Assembly (NCBI RefSeq): GCF_000219725.1
Contig: NC_015732.1
Coordinates: forward strand, 1,612,001 to 1,676,000
Direction of reading: 5' to 3'
From: Gracilinema caldarium DSM 7334
Lineage (GTDB): Bacteria > Spirochaetota > Spirochaetia > Treponematales > Breznakiellaceae
Length of the DNA stretch: 64,000 bases
The notes beneath the pieces are model-generated. The model worked only from the letters and a program-made list of their open reading frames with translations, had not been told where the DNA came from and did no database searches. Shown in pieces: positions 1 through 7,613 of the stretch. Within the stretch, counting starts at the first letter, position 1. Every line of letters begins with the position of its first letter. The translations under genes were made by a program, and so were the position numbers.

Positions 1-542
1 AAAAAACCAAGGTGATCGAAGAGCTTTGTAATGGAACCTTTTTAACGATTATCTGTCCCTCCTGTGATACCCCTTTAAAGCCTGAATTTCCCCTTATCAT
101 TGAGTGGCCAAGCCATAAGACACGACTTCAGGTTCTACCTGAATTTGATCGTGGTGCCTTTTATACTAACAAGGTACAAGCTGCACCCCATACCGAGATT
201 GTCATAGGATACCCAGAAGCAGCGGATCGTATTATGGTACTTAGAGAAGGACTCGATCCAATCATTATCGAGGCACTAAAATATTACCTGCTCCTTAAAG
301 CTGATGAAATGAACCCTGAAGCCGAAGCTACTGCGTGGTTTGCAGGAAAAAACAGAGAAACCTTAGAATTCCATGTACATGGATTACGAAATGAGGAAGT
401 TGCTGTAAGTAACATTCCCTTTACGGTCTATACAAAAACTTCAGAGGAATATCATCGCAATCCTGACATAGAACCTTTTAAATCATTACGATTCGGACCT
501 TATGTTTCAGTACAAAACCTTTTGCGGCCTGAACTAGAATAA
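1..542 (+). CDS. CpXC-domain protein, C-terminal part (5' end outside window)
   Basis: The frame is open to the left edge, so the true start lies upstream; the GTG at 12 is probably internal. A Cys-Pro-Ser-Cys pair near the start, followed by a 'LKPEFP' stretch, matches the second half of the CpXC domain, a putative zinc-binding module common in Treponema and Firmicutes; the first CxC pair would be in the missing part. The rest is a soluble alpha/beta region with no membrane segment. Function is unknown for the family. It is convergent with the ComFB-like gene, with an 11-base gap and no obvious terminator. Confidence 0.7.
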   Translation, partial: KTKVIEELCNGTFLTIICPSCDTPLKPEFPLIIEWPSHKTRLQVLPEFDRGAFYTNKVQAAPHTEIVIGYPEAADRIMVLREGLDPIIIEALKYYLLLKADEMNPEAEATAWFAGKNRETLEFHVHGLRNEEVAVSNIPFTVYTKTSEEYHRNPDIEPFKSLRFGPYVSVQNLLRPELE

Positions 543-553
543 TGTACCATTAA

Positions 554-850
554 TTAATCATGGGACGGATGAGCCTTTACTTTTGCTATTGCGGAAGCTA
601 CAGCGTTTTTAACACTTTCAGCATAGGATGCTTCATCCATTGCATGGGCTGCATACATACTTCCCAATAATGAAACCCGGTACAAAGGCTTAACAGAATT
701 AAGTGCAAAGGTTGCCATATCAAGAACACAATCTTCACAAAGGCACAGCGGCTCAGGATAACTTAAAACTTGCTTTTCAAGCTCATCTATAACAAGCCGC
801 TCCGCTTCATTCACAAGCTGATCAAAATCGTAATTATCCTTAAAAGCCAT
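554..850 (-). CDS. ComFB-like late-competence-family protein
   Basis: 98 aa. The start at 850 is chosen because the sequence just upstream on the minus strand reads CGGAGGA at good spacing, and because a longer reading would run into dnaB. A central CLCEDC motif followed by 'DMATFALN' and 'PLYRVS' matches the ComFB family, whose best-known member is encoded in the Bacillus comF operon and whose function is unclear. It is the last gene of the rpsF-to-dnaB transcription unit, 16 bases after dnaB. Family assignment is fairly sure; no function can be given, and competence should not be assumed. Confidence 0.7.
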   Translation of the reverse strand: MAFKDNYDFDQLVNEAERLVIDELEKQVLSYPEPLCLCEDCVLDMATFALNSVKPLYRVSLLGSMYAAHAMDEASYAESVKNAVASAIAKVKAHPSHD

Positions 851-866
851 ATCTGTTTTCCTCCGT

Positions 867-2207
867 TTACACACTGGCTCGAGATAAATTCTCAAATTTA
901 GTGTAGGACGGAAGGAAAACAATTTCCACTGTTCCAACCGGTCCATTACGCTGTTTTGCAATAATTAATTCAGTGGTAATTGCCTTTGAACGTTCCGCAT
1001 CACTTTTCTTGTCCGACTCCCGTTCCCGGTGCAGAAACATGACCACATCGGCATCCTGTTCAATAGATCCCGATTCACGGATATCTGACAATGTGGGCCG
1101 TTTCCCTTCTGCATCGCGGCGAACTTGGGACAGGGCTACCACAGGAATATCCAATTCTCGGGCCAGACTTTTAAGGGATCGAGAAATTTCTGCAATCTGT
1201 TCATGCCGTGGCAATTGATAATTTTCTGAGGTAATGAGTGTAAGGTAGTCGATAAAAATGATCTCCACTTTCTGCTGAGCTCGAAGACGACGGGCCTGAG
1301 CCCGAAGGTCGAGCAGCTTCATGTTAGGCATGTCCACAATGTAGAGCGGTGCTTCGTAAATCCTGCCAGCGGCTTCCATCAAACTATGAAAATCGCTTGG
1401 TTTTAGTAATCCGGTTCGAATTTTTTCTGATTCTATCCGGGCTTCAGCAGAGATAAGCCGCTGCATGAGAGCCATGTCTGACATTTCCAGGGTAAAAAAG
1501 GCGGTTGGAATTTTTTCTTTAATAGCGGTGTGAGCAGCCATGGTTAACGCAAGGGCAGTCTTACCCACCGAAGGCCGGGCACCAATAATAATCAGTTCCG
1601 ATTTCTGGAAGCCGCTGGTCATTGCATCAAGCTCATGGAGTCCCGAAGGAACCCCGGTAAATGCATCCTTGGTATTATATAGTTTTTCAATGGCTTCAAT
1701 GGTTTTTGGAATAATTTCTTTGGCGCTTTTATAGGTTAAAGTCTGACGATTATCGGTCAGTTCAAAAATATATCGCTGAGCCTCTTCTACAATAAGCCGG
1801 GATTCGGTAGCTTCATCATAGGATTTGGCGGAAATTTCACTGGATATACGGAGCAGGGACCGTCGTACTGAATGGTCCTGAACAATTTGAGCATAGTAAT
1901 CGATATTAGCACTGGTGGGAACCACGTTTGTGAGGGATGCCACATAAGCCGGACCCCCAGCTGCATCAAGTTCTCCCGATTGTTTAAGCTCTTCTATAAC
2001 CGTAATAATATCGGCTTTTCGGCCCTGGTTAAATAAATTAAGAACAGCCTTATAGATTCGACGATTTGCATTAGAATAAAAATCATCGGGTCTTAAGTAT
2101 CGTATTGCAACAGAAATTGCATCCTCATCAAGTAAGAGTGCACCGAGCGTAGCCTGTTCAGCCTCATCATCGTGGGGCGGAATTTTATCCTTTAGTATGC
2201 TAGCCAT
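867..2207 (-). CDS. dnaB: Replicative DNA helicase DnaB
   Basis: 446 aa, the normal length. It unwinds DNA at the replication fork as a hexamer and recruits primase. The N-terminal helical domain (about residues 10-110, starting 'PPHDDEAEQATLGALL') is followed by the RecA-like domain with Walker A 'GARPSVGKTALAL' near residue 205 and Walker B 'IIFIDYLTLI'; the 'LSDIRESGSIEQDADVVMFL' segment is also typical. No intein or extra domain. It follows rplI, separated by a hairpin with a T-run (2226-2265), so its level may be set partly by read-through. Position downstream of rplI is the arrangement known from Bacillus. Confidence 0.97.
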   Translation of the reverse strand: MASILKDKIPPHDDEAEQATLGALLLDEDAISVAIRYLRPDDFYSNANRRIYKAVLNLFNQGRKADIITVIEELKQSGELDAAGGPAYVASLTNVVPTSANIDYYAQIVQDHSVRRSLLRISSEISAKSYDEATESRLIVEEAQRYIFELTDNRQTLTYKSAKEIIPKTIEAIEKLYNTKDAFTGVPSGLHELDAMTSGFQKSELIIIGARPSVGKTALALTMAAHTAIKEKIPTAFFTLEMSDMALMQRLISAEARIESEKIRTGLLKPSDFHSLMEAAGRIYEAPLYIVDMPNMKLLDLRAQARRLRAQQKVEIIFIDYLTLITSENYQLPRHEQIAEISRSLKSLARELDIPVVALSQVRRDAEGKRPTLSDIRESGSIEQDADVVMFLHRERESDKKSDAERSKAITTELIIAKQRNGPVGTVEIVFLPSYTKFENLSRASV

Positions 2208-2225
2208 AGGTACATCCTTTTTTAG

Positions 2226-2265
2226 AAAAAAAGTCCCCTATATGTCTTTAAAACACATAGGGGAC
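2226..2265 (-). terminator. Hairpin plus T-run between rplI and dnaB
   Basis: Read on the minus strand, GTCCCCTAT pairs perfectly with ATAGGGGAC (9 bp, plus 3 more pairs after one mismatch), and the stem is followed directly by seven T (complement of 2226-2232). This is a textbook intrinsic terminator. It lies between rplI and dnaB with only about 20 bases before the dnaB start, so it probably acts as a partial terminator or attenuator inside the operon. Confidence 0.8.
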
Positions 2266-2278
2266 CGGCTCAATTTAG

Positions 2279-2857
2279 TTATTCCGCTGATTTGGTTTCT
2301 TCGGGAACGGATTCGTTTGCAGAAATTTCTGCAGCAACCTCTTCTTTATGAGCAGGTCGACCATGTCGCTGATGTCCCTTATGAGGTTCATGCTTTTCTT
2401 CAGTCTTGGTTACCTGGGCTTGTATAACCACGGTTACTTCGGCAGTAGTGTTTTCATACAACCGAACATGAATCTTAAATTTACCCACACTCTTGATGTG
2501 GTTTCCGGGAACTTCAATGCGTTTCCGTTCAACCTGGAAGCCCTGCTTCATAAGCTCATCGGCAATAGTCTGGTTGGTAACCGCACCATAGAGCTTACCA
2601 TTTGCACCGGCAGGCATGGTGATGGTGATTTCAGTACCTTCAAGCCGTTCCTTAAGACTGGCCGCATCTTTTCGCTTTTCAGCCTTGCGGGCTTCAATTT
2701 CTTCCCGGCGAGCTTCAAAAATCTTTAGATTGCGTTCCGTATAGGGAACAGCAAGTCCACGGGGAAAGAGGTAGTTGCGGGCATAGCCCTTTGCAACATC
2801 CTTTACATCCCCTTCTTCGCCGAGAGGATTGACATCCTTGTTCAGAATGACCTTCAT
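2279..2857 (-). CDS. rplI: 50S ribosomal protein L9 with C-terminal extension
   Basis: 192 aa against about 150 in most bacteria. The N-terminal RNA-binding domain opens 'MKVILNKDVNPLGEEGD' and continues 'VAKGYARNYLFPRGLA', the L9 signature; the long connecting helix and C-terminal domain follow to about residue 150. The last roughly 40 residues are an added charged tail, first rich in His and Lys, then in Glu. RBS AAGGAG sits before the ATG at 2857. L9 binds 23S rRNA helix 76 and the stalk base and helps frame maintenance. It follows the DUF2232 gene in the same operon. Confidence 0.95.
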   Translation of the reverse strand: MKVILNKDVNPLGEEGDVKDVAKGYARNYLFPRGLAVPYTERNLKIFEARREEIEARKAEKRKDAASLKERLEGTEITITMPAGANGKLYGAVTNQTIADELMKQGFQVERKRIEVPGNHIKSVGKFKIHVRLYENTTAEVTVVIQAQVTKTEEKHEPHKGHQRHGRPAHKEEVAAEISANESVPEETKSAE

Positions 2858-2886
2858 ACTACAAGCTCCTTATATATATGGACTCA

Positions 2887-2907
2887 GAAACCGAACGCGC
2901 CGGTTTC
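2887..2907 (-). other. 7-bp perfect hairpin before rplI
   Basis: GAAACCG and CGGTTTC form a perfect 7-bp stem with a 7-base loop. It overlaps the last codons and stop of the DUF2232 gene and lies about 30 bases before the rplI start. There is no T-run, so it does not look like a terminator; it may be a processing or stability element in the rplI leader. Confidence 0.4.
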
Positions 2908-3904
2908 ACATCCCCGGAGTAGAGGATGGCCCAGTAAGATGGGGTCTCCGCAGGGAAACCCAATTCTCAGCAATACCTAACAGGGTAATCCCTGCCAGAA
3001 CTATTGCATTGATTCCAGGACTCAACAGTACCACAAGAAAGAGGGTACGAAGTAAAAATCGGCTCAGCCGCGAAAGATGTGGATGTGCTAACATATGCGA
3101 AATAATGCCCATCCCTTGTAATAAATAGAGCAACCATGCGATGAGTGCGCCGTTCCAGCCAATAATTTCCAGAACTTCAACTTTAAACATTATACCGGTT
3201 AAAATTGCCAGTAACATGGATGACAACATCCAAATCCAGTCAAAATCAACATGAAAAGCCCGTAGAGACCAACGCTTTGCGGCTTTTTGGCGGCTTAATG
3301 CGGCAGAAACACCAAAAAACACCACATGACTGATAAAAATTCCACCTCGCAGGGCTATTGCTTTCATAAGTGCCAATATAGTATTAGCGTTTATTGCATT
3401 TTCAATAACAGACTGGTGCACTACATCGCTCGAAGTGCTTTCTTTGATTAGTTTTGTCACCATTTCTGCCTGATCCATAAGAAGATTGTAGAACTCCCTA
3501 TCGTCACGAACAACAACATACAGAAGCAGAATGGAAAGGGTCCCTATAAAAGCTGCAACCAGAACCCGGTATGTTCCACGAAGAAAGGGAATAAATCTTT
3601 TAAATAGGTCTGGTATCAGCAACACCACAAAAAGTATGGTCAGAACAGATATATAGAGCGTATCGGCCAATAACAGTTTCCATACAGCTGGATCAGAACC
3701 GGCTGTAGCAAACGATATGACTCCATTAACGAACAGCATCAATAGTGCTGTTCCAAGGATTTCAAAAGGATTACCCCGCTGTCCCAGTAATCCTAATGGA
3801 ATGAGAAACAGCGGAGTTAAAAAGCCGCTCCGCACAAGAATAACCATTACCACAGCCGTAAAAGCCGGATAGAGAATTTGTACCATTTTTGTGCGGGGTG
3901 CCAT
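2906..3904 (-). CDS. DUF2232 (YybS-like) membrane protein
   Basis: 332 aa with about eight hydrophobic segments spread over the whole length and a hydrophilic stretch around residues 150-180. Its place between rpsR and rplI corresponds to that of yybS in the Bacillus rpsF-ssb-rpsR-yybS-yybT-rplI-dnaB region, and the overall look fits the DUF2232 family. No yybT (gdpP) homologue lies next to it here. It starts 14 bases after rpsR and is certainly in the operon. The assignment rests on context and topology rather than a sharp motif. An inner-membrane role is likely; function is unknown. Confidence 0.65.
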   Translation of the reverse strand: MAPRTKMVQILYPAFTAVVMVILVRSGFLTPLFLIPLGLLGQRGNPFEILGTALLMLFVNGVISFATAGSDPAVWKLLLADTLYISVLTILFVVLLIPDLFKRFIPFLRGTYRVLVAAFIGTLSILLLYVVVRDDREFYNLLMDQAEMVTKLIKESTSSDVVHQSVIENAINANTILALMKAIALRGGIFISHVVFFGVSAALSRQKAAKRWSLRAFHVDFDWIWMLSSMLLAILTGIMFKVEVLEIIGWNGALIAWLLYLLQGMGIISHMLAHPHLSRLSRFLLRTLFLVVLLSPGINAIVLAGITLLGIAENWVSLRRPHLTGPSSTPGM

Positions 3905-3918
3905 AAAGGATACCCTGA

Positions 3919-4254
3919 TTAATCAGCAACGAAGGGTAATAGTGCGATAATCCGGGCCCGTTTAATAGCCACTGCCAGCTCACGCTGGTGTTTTGCACAG
4001 GTGCCAGTAATTCGACGGGGAAGTATCTTTCCCCGTTCAGTGGTATACCTGCGCAGGGTATCGGCGTCTTTATAGTCAATCTTCTGTTTCTGAGTACAGA
4101 ATTTGCAAACCTTTTTCTTGAAATAAACCTTTCCCTTTGCTCCTCGGCCGCTTTTATCTTCTCCGTCCCGGCCAGTCATACCCATATCCATCTGAGCATC
4201 CATAGATCGGTCTCGTGCTGGCCGCTCATTCTGCATCATATTTTCATCAGACAT
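3919..4254 (-). CDS. rpsR: 30S ribosomal protein S18 with N-terminal extension
   Basis: 111 aa against about 75-80 usually. The core begins near residue 43 ('[21 protein letters not shown]') and carries '[22 protein letters not shown]', the S18 signature. The CxxC pair (KVCKFC) plus Cys and His later suggest the zinc-binding form. The first 40 or so residues are a Met-, Asp- and Arg-rich extension of low complexity. RBS AAGGAG precedes the ATG. S18 pairs with S6 on the 30S platform, and the S6 gene starts this operon. Confidence 0.95.
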   Translation of the reverse strand: MSDENMMQNERPARDRSMDAQMDMGMTGRDGEDKSGRGAKGKVYFKKKVCKFCTQKQKIDYKDADTLRRYTTERGKILPRRITGTCAKHQRELAVAIKRARIIALLPFVAD

Positions 4255-4277
4255 GTATAATCTCCTTGTCTATAATC

Positions 4278-4742
4278 TTAAAATGGAATATCGTCGGCAA
4301 AACCATCATCCACAGGGCCATCGTTTGCTGATGGGCCTCTTCCCTGTGAAACTTCTGAGGGTCGCCGGGATGCAGTAAAACCACCATCCCCTTGAGTGGA
4401 TGAGCCAGAACTGCCCTGTCCCCCACCAAGAAGCTGTACATTGTTTGCCAGAATTTCCACTTTAGATCGATTTTGGCCATCCTGTTCCCAACGATCCTGA
4501 CGAAGCTCGCCATCTACTGCGACTTGTTTACCCTTTACGAGATATTGGTTCAGGGTTTCTCCAGATCTGCCCCAGAGTACTACATCAAAAAAATTTGGCT
4601 CATCGACCCATTGGTCGCCGTTTTTCCGACGCCGGTTAACAGCCACAGAAAACTTACAAACCGCCTGACCATTGGCAGTATATTTCAGTTCCGCGTCCCG
4701 GGTAAGCCGTCCGATCAGGATTACATGGTTAAGATCGGCCAT
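4278..4742 (-). CDS. ssb: Single-stranded DNA-binding protein
   Basis: 154 aa. An N-terminal OB fold (residues about 1-105) opens 'ADLNHVILIGRLTRDAELKY' and is followed by a Gly/Ser-rich linker and the conserved acidic tip ending DDIPF, which recruits replication and repair partners. RBS AAGGA lies 6 bases before the ATG. It sits between rpsF and rpsR as in most bacteria. Confidence 0.97.
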   Translation of the reverse strand: MADLNHVILIGRLTRDAELKYTANGQAVCKFSVAVNRRRKNGDQWVDEPNFFDVVLWGRSGETLNQYLVKGKQVAVDGELRQDRWEQDGQNRSKVEILANNVQLLGGGQGSSGSSTQGDGGFTASRRPSEVSQGRGPSANDGPVDDGFADDIPF

Positions 4743-4751
4743 AATGTTTCC

Positions 4752-5033
4752 TTATTCCTCTACTTTTACAAAGAGGTGACGAATAATGTTGTTATTCAGC
4801 TTAAAGGCCCGTTCCAGAGCAACAAGTTGCGCCGGATCCAGTTTAATGGTGTACAGGGTATAGCGACCCCGTGTTTTTTTGTTGATGGGATAGGCTAAAT
4901 CCCTATCTCCCATTTCTTCGGTTTTTTCGACCTGAGCTCCATGATGGGCAAGGTCTGCCAGAACGTGTTCACGTCCTGCTTTGTAAAGGTCTTCTTCCAG
5001 GGGGAAGATGACCGTCAGTTCATACTGACGCAT
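4752..5033 (-). CDS. rpsF: 30S ribosomal protein S6
   Basis: 93 aa, normal length. 'MRQYELTVIFPLEEDL' at the N-terminus and 'YPINKKTRGRYTLYTI' in the middle are S6 hallmarks. It ends 'IIRHLFVKVEE' without the glutamate tail of E. coli. First gene of the operon, with a strong RBS (AAGGAGGACCC before ATG). The leader contains a strong hairpin and a possible RBS-blocking fold (see 5040-5087), which fits the known autoregulation of rpsF leaders by the S6:S18 dimer in many bacteria. Confidence 0.96.
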   Translation of the reverse strand: MRQYELTVIFPLEEDLYKAGREHVLADLAHHGAQVEKTEEMGDRDLAYPINKKTRGRYTLYTIKLDPAQLVALERAFKLNNNIIRHLFVKVEE

Positions 5034-5059
5034 GGGTCCTCCTTACGGACTTATGATTG

Positions 5060-5079
5060 ATCCGTCAACACAGACGGAT
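5060..5079 (-). promoter_or_regulatory. Leader hairpin of the rpsF mRNA
   Basis: ATCCGTC and GACGGAT form a perfect 7-bp stem with a 6-base loop, in the short leader between the predicted start site (about 5087) and the rpsF RBS. The 3' arm can instead pair with TCCGT just downstream (ACGGA/TCCGT), and that downstream GTCC can pair with GGAC of the RBS region. The mutually exclusive pairings suggest a translational control element. S6:S18 autoregulation is the obvious candidate by family knowledge; whether this leader matches that motif was not tested. Confidence 0.5.
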
Positions 5080-5093
5080 AAAGAGGCTAGGCT

Positions 5094-5122
5094 AGTCTAT
5101 AGAATGCTTTTTTCCTTGTCAA
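5094..5122 (-). promoter_or_regulatory. Sigma-70-type promoter of the rpsF operon
   Basis: On the minus strand a perfect -35 TTGACA (5117-5122) is followed after exactly 17 bases by TAGACT (5094-5099), a 4 of 6 match to the -10 consensus. The expected start site near 5087 leaves a leader of about 50 bases before the rpsF ATG. Confidence 0.75.
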
Positions 5123-5130
5123 GTAAGGTT

Positions 5131-5157
5131 TAAGTAGGTTATTCTGTATGCCGATAC
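5131..5157 (+). promoter_or_regulatory. Sigma-28 (FliA)-type flagellar promoter
   Basis: TAAG (5131-5134), 15 bases, then GCCGATAC (5150-5157). The flagellar sigma-28 consensus is TAAA-N15-GCCGATAA, so 10 of 12 core positions match with ideal spacing. The same TAAG-N15-GCCGATAC arrangement stands in front of flgF (53540-53566). The start site would fall near 5164, just before the RBS of the gene at 5175. This rules out a GTG start at 5163. Confidence 0.7.
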
Positions 5158-5174
5158 CATAAGTGAGGATGAAC

Positions 5175-5615
5175 ATGTCAAAACGTATCCATATCGAAGA
5201 CACCTTGTTTTTTCTTCAAAGCCGAATTAAATTGCTTAGTGAAGGTCTTATGCTTAATTTAGAACCAGACCTTTTTTTGGAATCATACTTTCAAGAGCTT
5301 GATCATCTCCAATCAAGTCTTGCCTATTGCATTTCAGCCATCCAGGAGAACGAAAAATATATCGATTGGGAAGAACAGGTTCATAATTTACTTGATATCG
5401 AGGATGATCTGGAAACTTTGATTAATAATCTCATTCAGGGAAAAGGAACCCTTGGGGCTGCCTTTATACCCATTTCTGAGAAATTGGAACTCTATAAAGT
5501 AAGTTCAAAAGATCGAAAAACACAGTTAGAACGATTGCTTGCCTTGCGCCCTGCAGAACAAGACAGTGGTATGGTAGTTAGTCCTCAGGAATTGCGAGAA
5601 CTACTGCAAGATTAA
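5175..5615 (+). CDS. Helical protein of unknown function, probably motility-linked
   Basis: 146 aa. The ATG at 5175 follows GAGG at good spacing; the GTG at 5163 is rejected because the predicted start site is there. The protein is soluble, acidic and almost entirely helical by composition, with leucine-rich amphipathic stretches (about residues 10-60 and 80-125) and no signal peptide. No family was recognised. The sigma-28-type promoter immediately upstream suggests co-expression with late flagellar genes. Size and helical make-up would suit an export chaperone of the FlgN, FliT or FliS kind, but this is inference only. Confidence 0.7.
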   Translation: MSKRIHIEDTLFFLQSRIKLLSEGLMLNLEPDLFLESYFQELDHLQSSLAYCISAIQENEKYIDWEEQVHNLLDIEDDLETLINNLIQGKGTLGAAFIPISEKLELYKVSSKDRKTQLERLLALRPAEQDSGMVVSPQELRELLQD

Positions 5616-5647
5616 CAAGCTCTTTCGACGTTCCATGTCGCGAACTT

Positions 5648-5680
5648 GTTGAAACATTTCAGGTATTTCAACAATCTTTT
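5648..5680 (+). terminator. Weak intrinsic terminator
   Basis: GTTGAAA and TTTCAAC form a perfect 7-bp stem around an 11-base loop, followed by AATCTTTT. It sits 33 bases after the stop of the 146-aa protein. A+T-rich stem and short T-run, so efficiency is doubtful. Confidence 0.45.
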
Positions 5681-5701
5681 AAAATATGATACTATTTACT
5701 C

Positions 5702-6988
5702 ATGGAATATGTAGATTTTCTACTGGTAGGAACCGGTCCTACGGGTCTCGGTGCAGCCTTTGAATTGCTGGCGCATAAACCTTCTTCACGGATCATGCTT
5801 ATTGACAAAGCAAAGGTGTCTTCGGGGGGCCTCCGTAATGACTGCAAAATGAATTTTACTTATCCAATAGGTTTTCCTGTCGATTTCTGGCCCCGGGACT
5901 TGGCAGAACAGTACCTTGAACGGGTTACCGCAGTCTTAAAACCTGACATCATGGAACGTAAAAACGTAGGAGCCTATAGTAAGCGGGCACAGAAAATCGG
6001 TGTTGAACTTCTAGATGTCAAACAGGCGCACCTTGGCACCGATGGGGGGCTTCAGCTCATCAACAAACTGATAAAGGAACTGGAACATAAGGGGGTCAAC
6101 GTTTCTTTGGGAGAAACCATGCTCGATCTGGATCCAGTTAAAAGAATTGCAAAGACGGATCAACGGGAATTGCAGTATAAGGCAATTTTAATTGCTCCAG
6201 GACGGGGTGGCTTTGATTTTCTGCGAAAACTCATGACTAACATTGGAATTCCCTTTTCAGATAATTCTATAGATGTTGGGATACGGGTAGAAACGAGGGA
6301 AATTCATTACCCGATTGTTAAAGATTACTATGATCCAAAATTCCTTTTTCCGGAACGGGTACGGACCTTCTGTACCAACTCAAGAAGTGCCCATGTTGTG
6401 AAGGAACGGTACGAAACCGGTCATGGGGAAACCTATTACAGCGTAAATGGCCATGCTTGGTCTGCAGAACGGCCAGCTAATGGCTTAGTCAATTTTGCGA
6501 TACTCCGGAGTGTAGAATTTACCGAACCCCTTGCATCGGGACAAGATTTTGCAGAAATGCTTGGACTTCAGGCAATGTTGGCTGGAGGTGGGAAACCGCT
6601 CATGCAGCGGGTCGGAGACTTTAGAATGGGGAAACGTTCCACCAGAGATGGTTTTAATCATGATTTATTTGATTTTGAGCCAACCCTTAAAGATTGTACT
6701 CCTGGCGATATCAGCCTTGTTATGCCCGCCAAGTTCTTGCGTTCCATATGGAAAGCCTTAAAGTTATTAGACACCATTGTGCCGGGGGTCTTACATCCCA
6801 GTACGATTATGTATTATCCAGAAATTAAGCTCTATGCAAATAAGCCCCAATTCAAGGATAAGCGCTATTTTATGGCTATAGACGGTGTGTACCTCGCTGG
6901 TGACGGTGCAGGAACGAGTCGAGGAATTACCGCCGCATGGGCGAGTGGACTGCGGGTTGCCGATGGTATGCTGAAAGGAGAACCATAA
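5702..6988 (+). CDS. FAD-dependent dehydrogenase (COG2509 type)
   Basis: 428 aa, soluble. The N-terminus has a dinucleotide-binding fold 'DFLLVGTGPTGLGAAFELL', and the C-terminus the second FAD-contacting motif 'GVYLAGDGAGTSRGITAAWASG', as in the uncharacterised FAD-dependent dehydrogenases of COG2509. Middle segments ('MNFTYPIGFPVDFW', 'VGIRVETREIHYPI') also fit that group. Substrate unknown. rsmD follows within three bases, so the two are co-transcribed. Confidence 0.8.
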   Translation: MEYVDFLLVGTGPTGLGAAFELLAHKPSSRIMLIDKAKVSSGGLRNDCKMNFTYPIGFPVDFWPRDLAEQYLERVTAVLKPDIMERKNVGAYSKRAQKIGVELLDVKQAHLGTDGGLQLINKLIKELEHKGVNVSLGETMLDLDPVKRIAKTDQRELQYKAILIAPGRGGFDFLRKLMTNIGIPFSDNSIDVGIRVETREIHYPIVKDYYDPKFLFPERVRTFCTNSRSAHVVKERYETGHGETYYSVNGHAWSAERPANGLVNFAILRSVEFTEPLASGQDFAEMLGLQAMLAGGGKPLMQRVGDFRMGKRSTRDGFNHDLFDFEPTLKDCTPGDISLVMPAKFLRSIWKALKLLDTIVPGVLHPSTIMYYPEIKLYANKPQFKDKRYFMAIDGVYLAGDGAGTSRGITAAWASGLRVADGMLKGEP

Positions 6989-6990
6989 TC

Positions 6991-7524
6991 ATGAGAATTA
7001 CCGGCGGTCAGCTCTGTGGCAGGCGGGTCGAAGTACCGGATGGTGTCATTCGTCCTGCGATGGATCGAATGCGTGAATCGGTCTTTGCAATATTGGGGGA
7101 TTTAACAGGCAAATCATTTCTGGATATTTTTTCCGGCTCTGGCATCATTGCCCTCGAGGCTGCAAGCCGGGGAGCAAATCCGGTAGATGCGGTGGAAATG
7201 GATCCACTAAAACGGAAAACCCTGATAAAAAATGTATCTATTTCACCGGTGAAAATTAACTGTCATTTCATGTCCGCAGAATTATTTGTAAAACGGGCAA
7301 AAAAGCCCTTCGATTATATTTTCTGCGACCCCCCATTTCCGTACCGATTTAAACAACAATTGGCGGCTTCGATTTCACAATCGAAACTCGTAATCGACGG
7401 ATCAGTGGTTTTACTACATCGTCCACGGGAAGATCAGTTCCCGACTACTTTGGAACAATTACATCTCATTGACCGGCGTGAATATGGTAGATCTATCGTT
7501 GATTTTTACCGTTTTGAACAATAA
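6991..7524 (+). CDS. rsmD: 16S rRNA (guanine966-N2)-methyltransferase
   Basis: 177 aa. ATG at 6991 follows AAAGGAG; a longer frame beginning inside the previous gene is rejected. It starts 'MRITGGQLCGRRVEVPDG' and 'IRPAMDRMRESVFAIL', typical of RsmD; the SAM-binding motif is 'FLDIFSGSGIIALEAASRGA' and the catalytic motif 'FCDPPF' (NPPY/DPPF class). It methylates G966 of 16S rRNA in the assembled small subunit. Confidence 0.93.
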   Translation: MRITGGQLCGRRVEVPDGVIRPAMDRMRESVFAILGDLTGKSFLDIFSGSGIIALEAASRGANPVDAVEMDPLKRKTLIKNVSISPVKINCHFMSAELFVKRAKKPFDYIFCDPPFPYRFKQQLAASISQSKLVIDGSVVLLHRPREDQFPTTLEQLHLIDRREYGRSIVDFYRFEQ

Positions 7525-7559
7525 AAACTTATATTTTAGAGTTTTTTTATATAATTTAG

Positions 7560-7589
7560 TTGCAAATTCTCTTGTTTTTAGTTTATACT
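7560..7589 (+). promoter_or_regulatory. Sigma-70-type promoter for the TPR gene pair
   Basis: TTGCAA (7560-7565), 18 bases, TATACT (7584-7589). The region is strongly A+T-rich. Start site about 7596, RBS AAGGA and ATG at 7614. An A+T hairpin with seven T just after rsmD (about 7524-7550) may end the previous transcript. Confidence 0.55.
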
Positions 7590-7613
7590 TTATCTTATAC
7601 TTATTAAGGAAAA

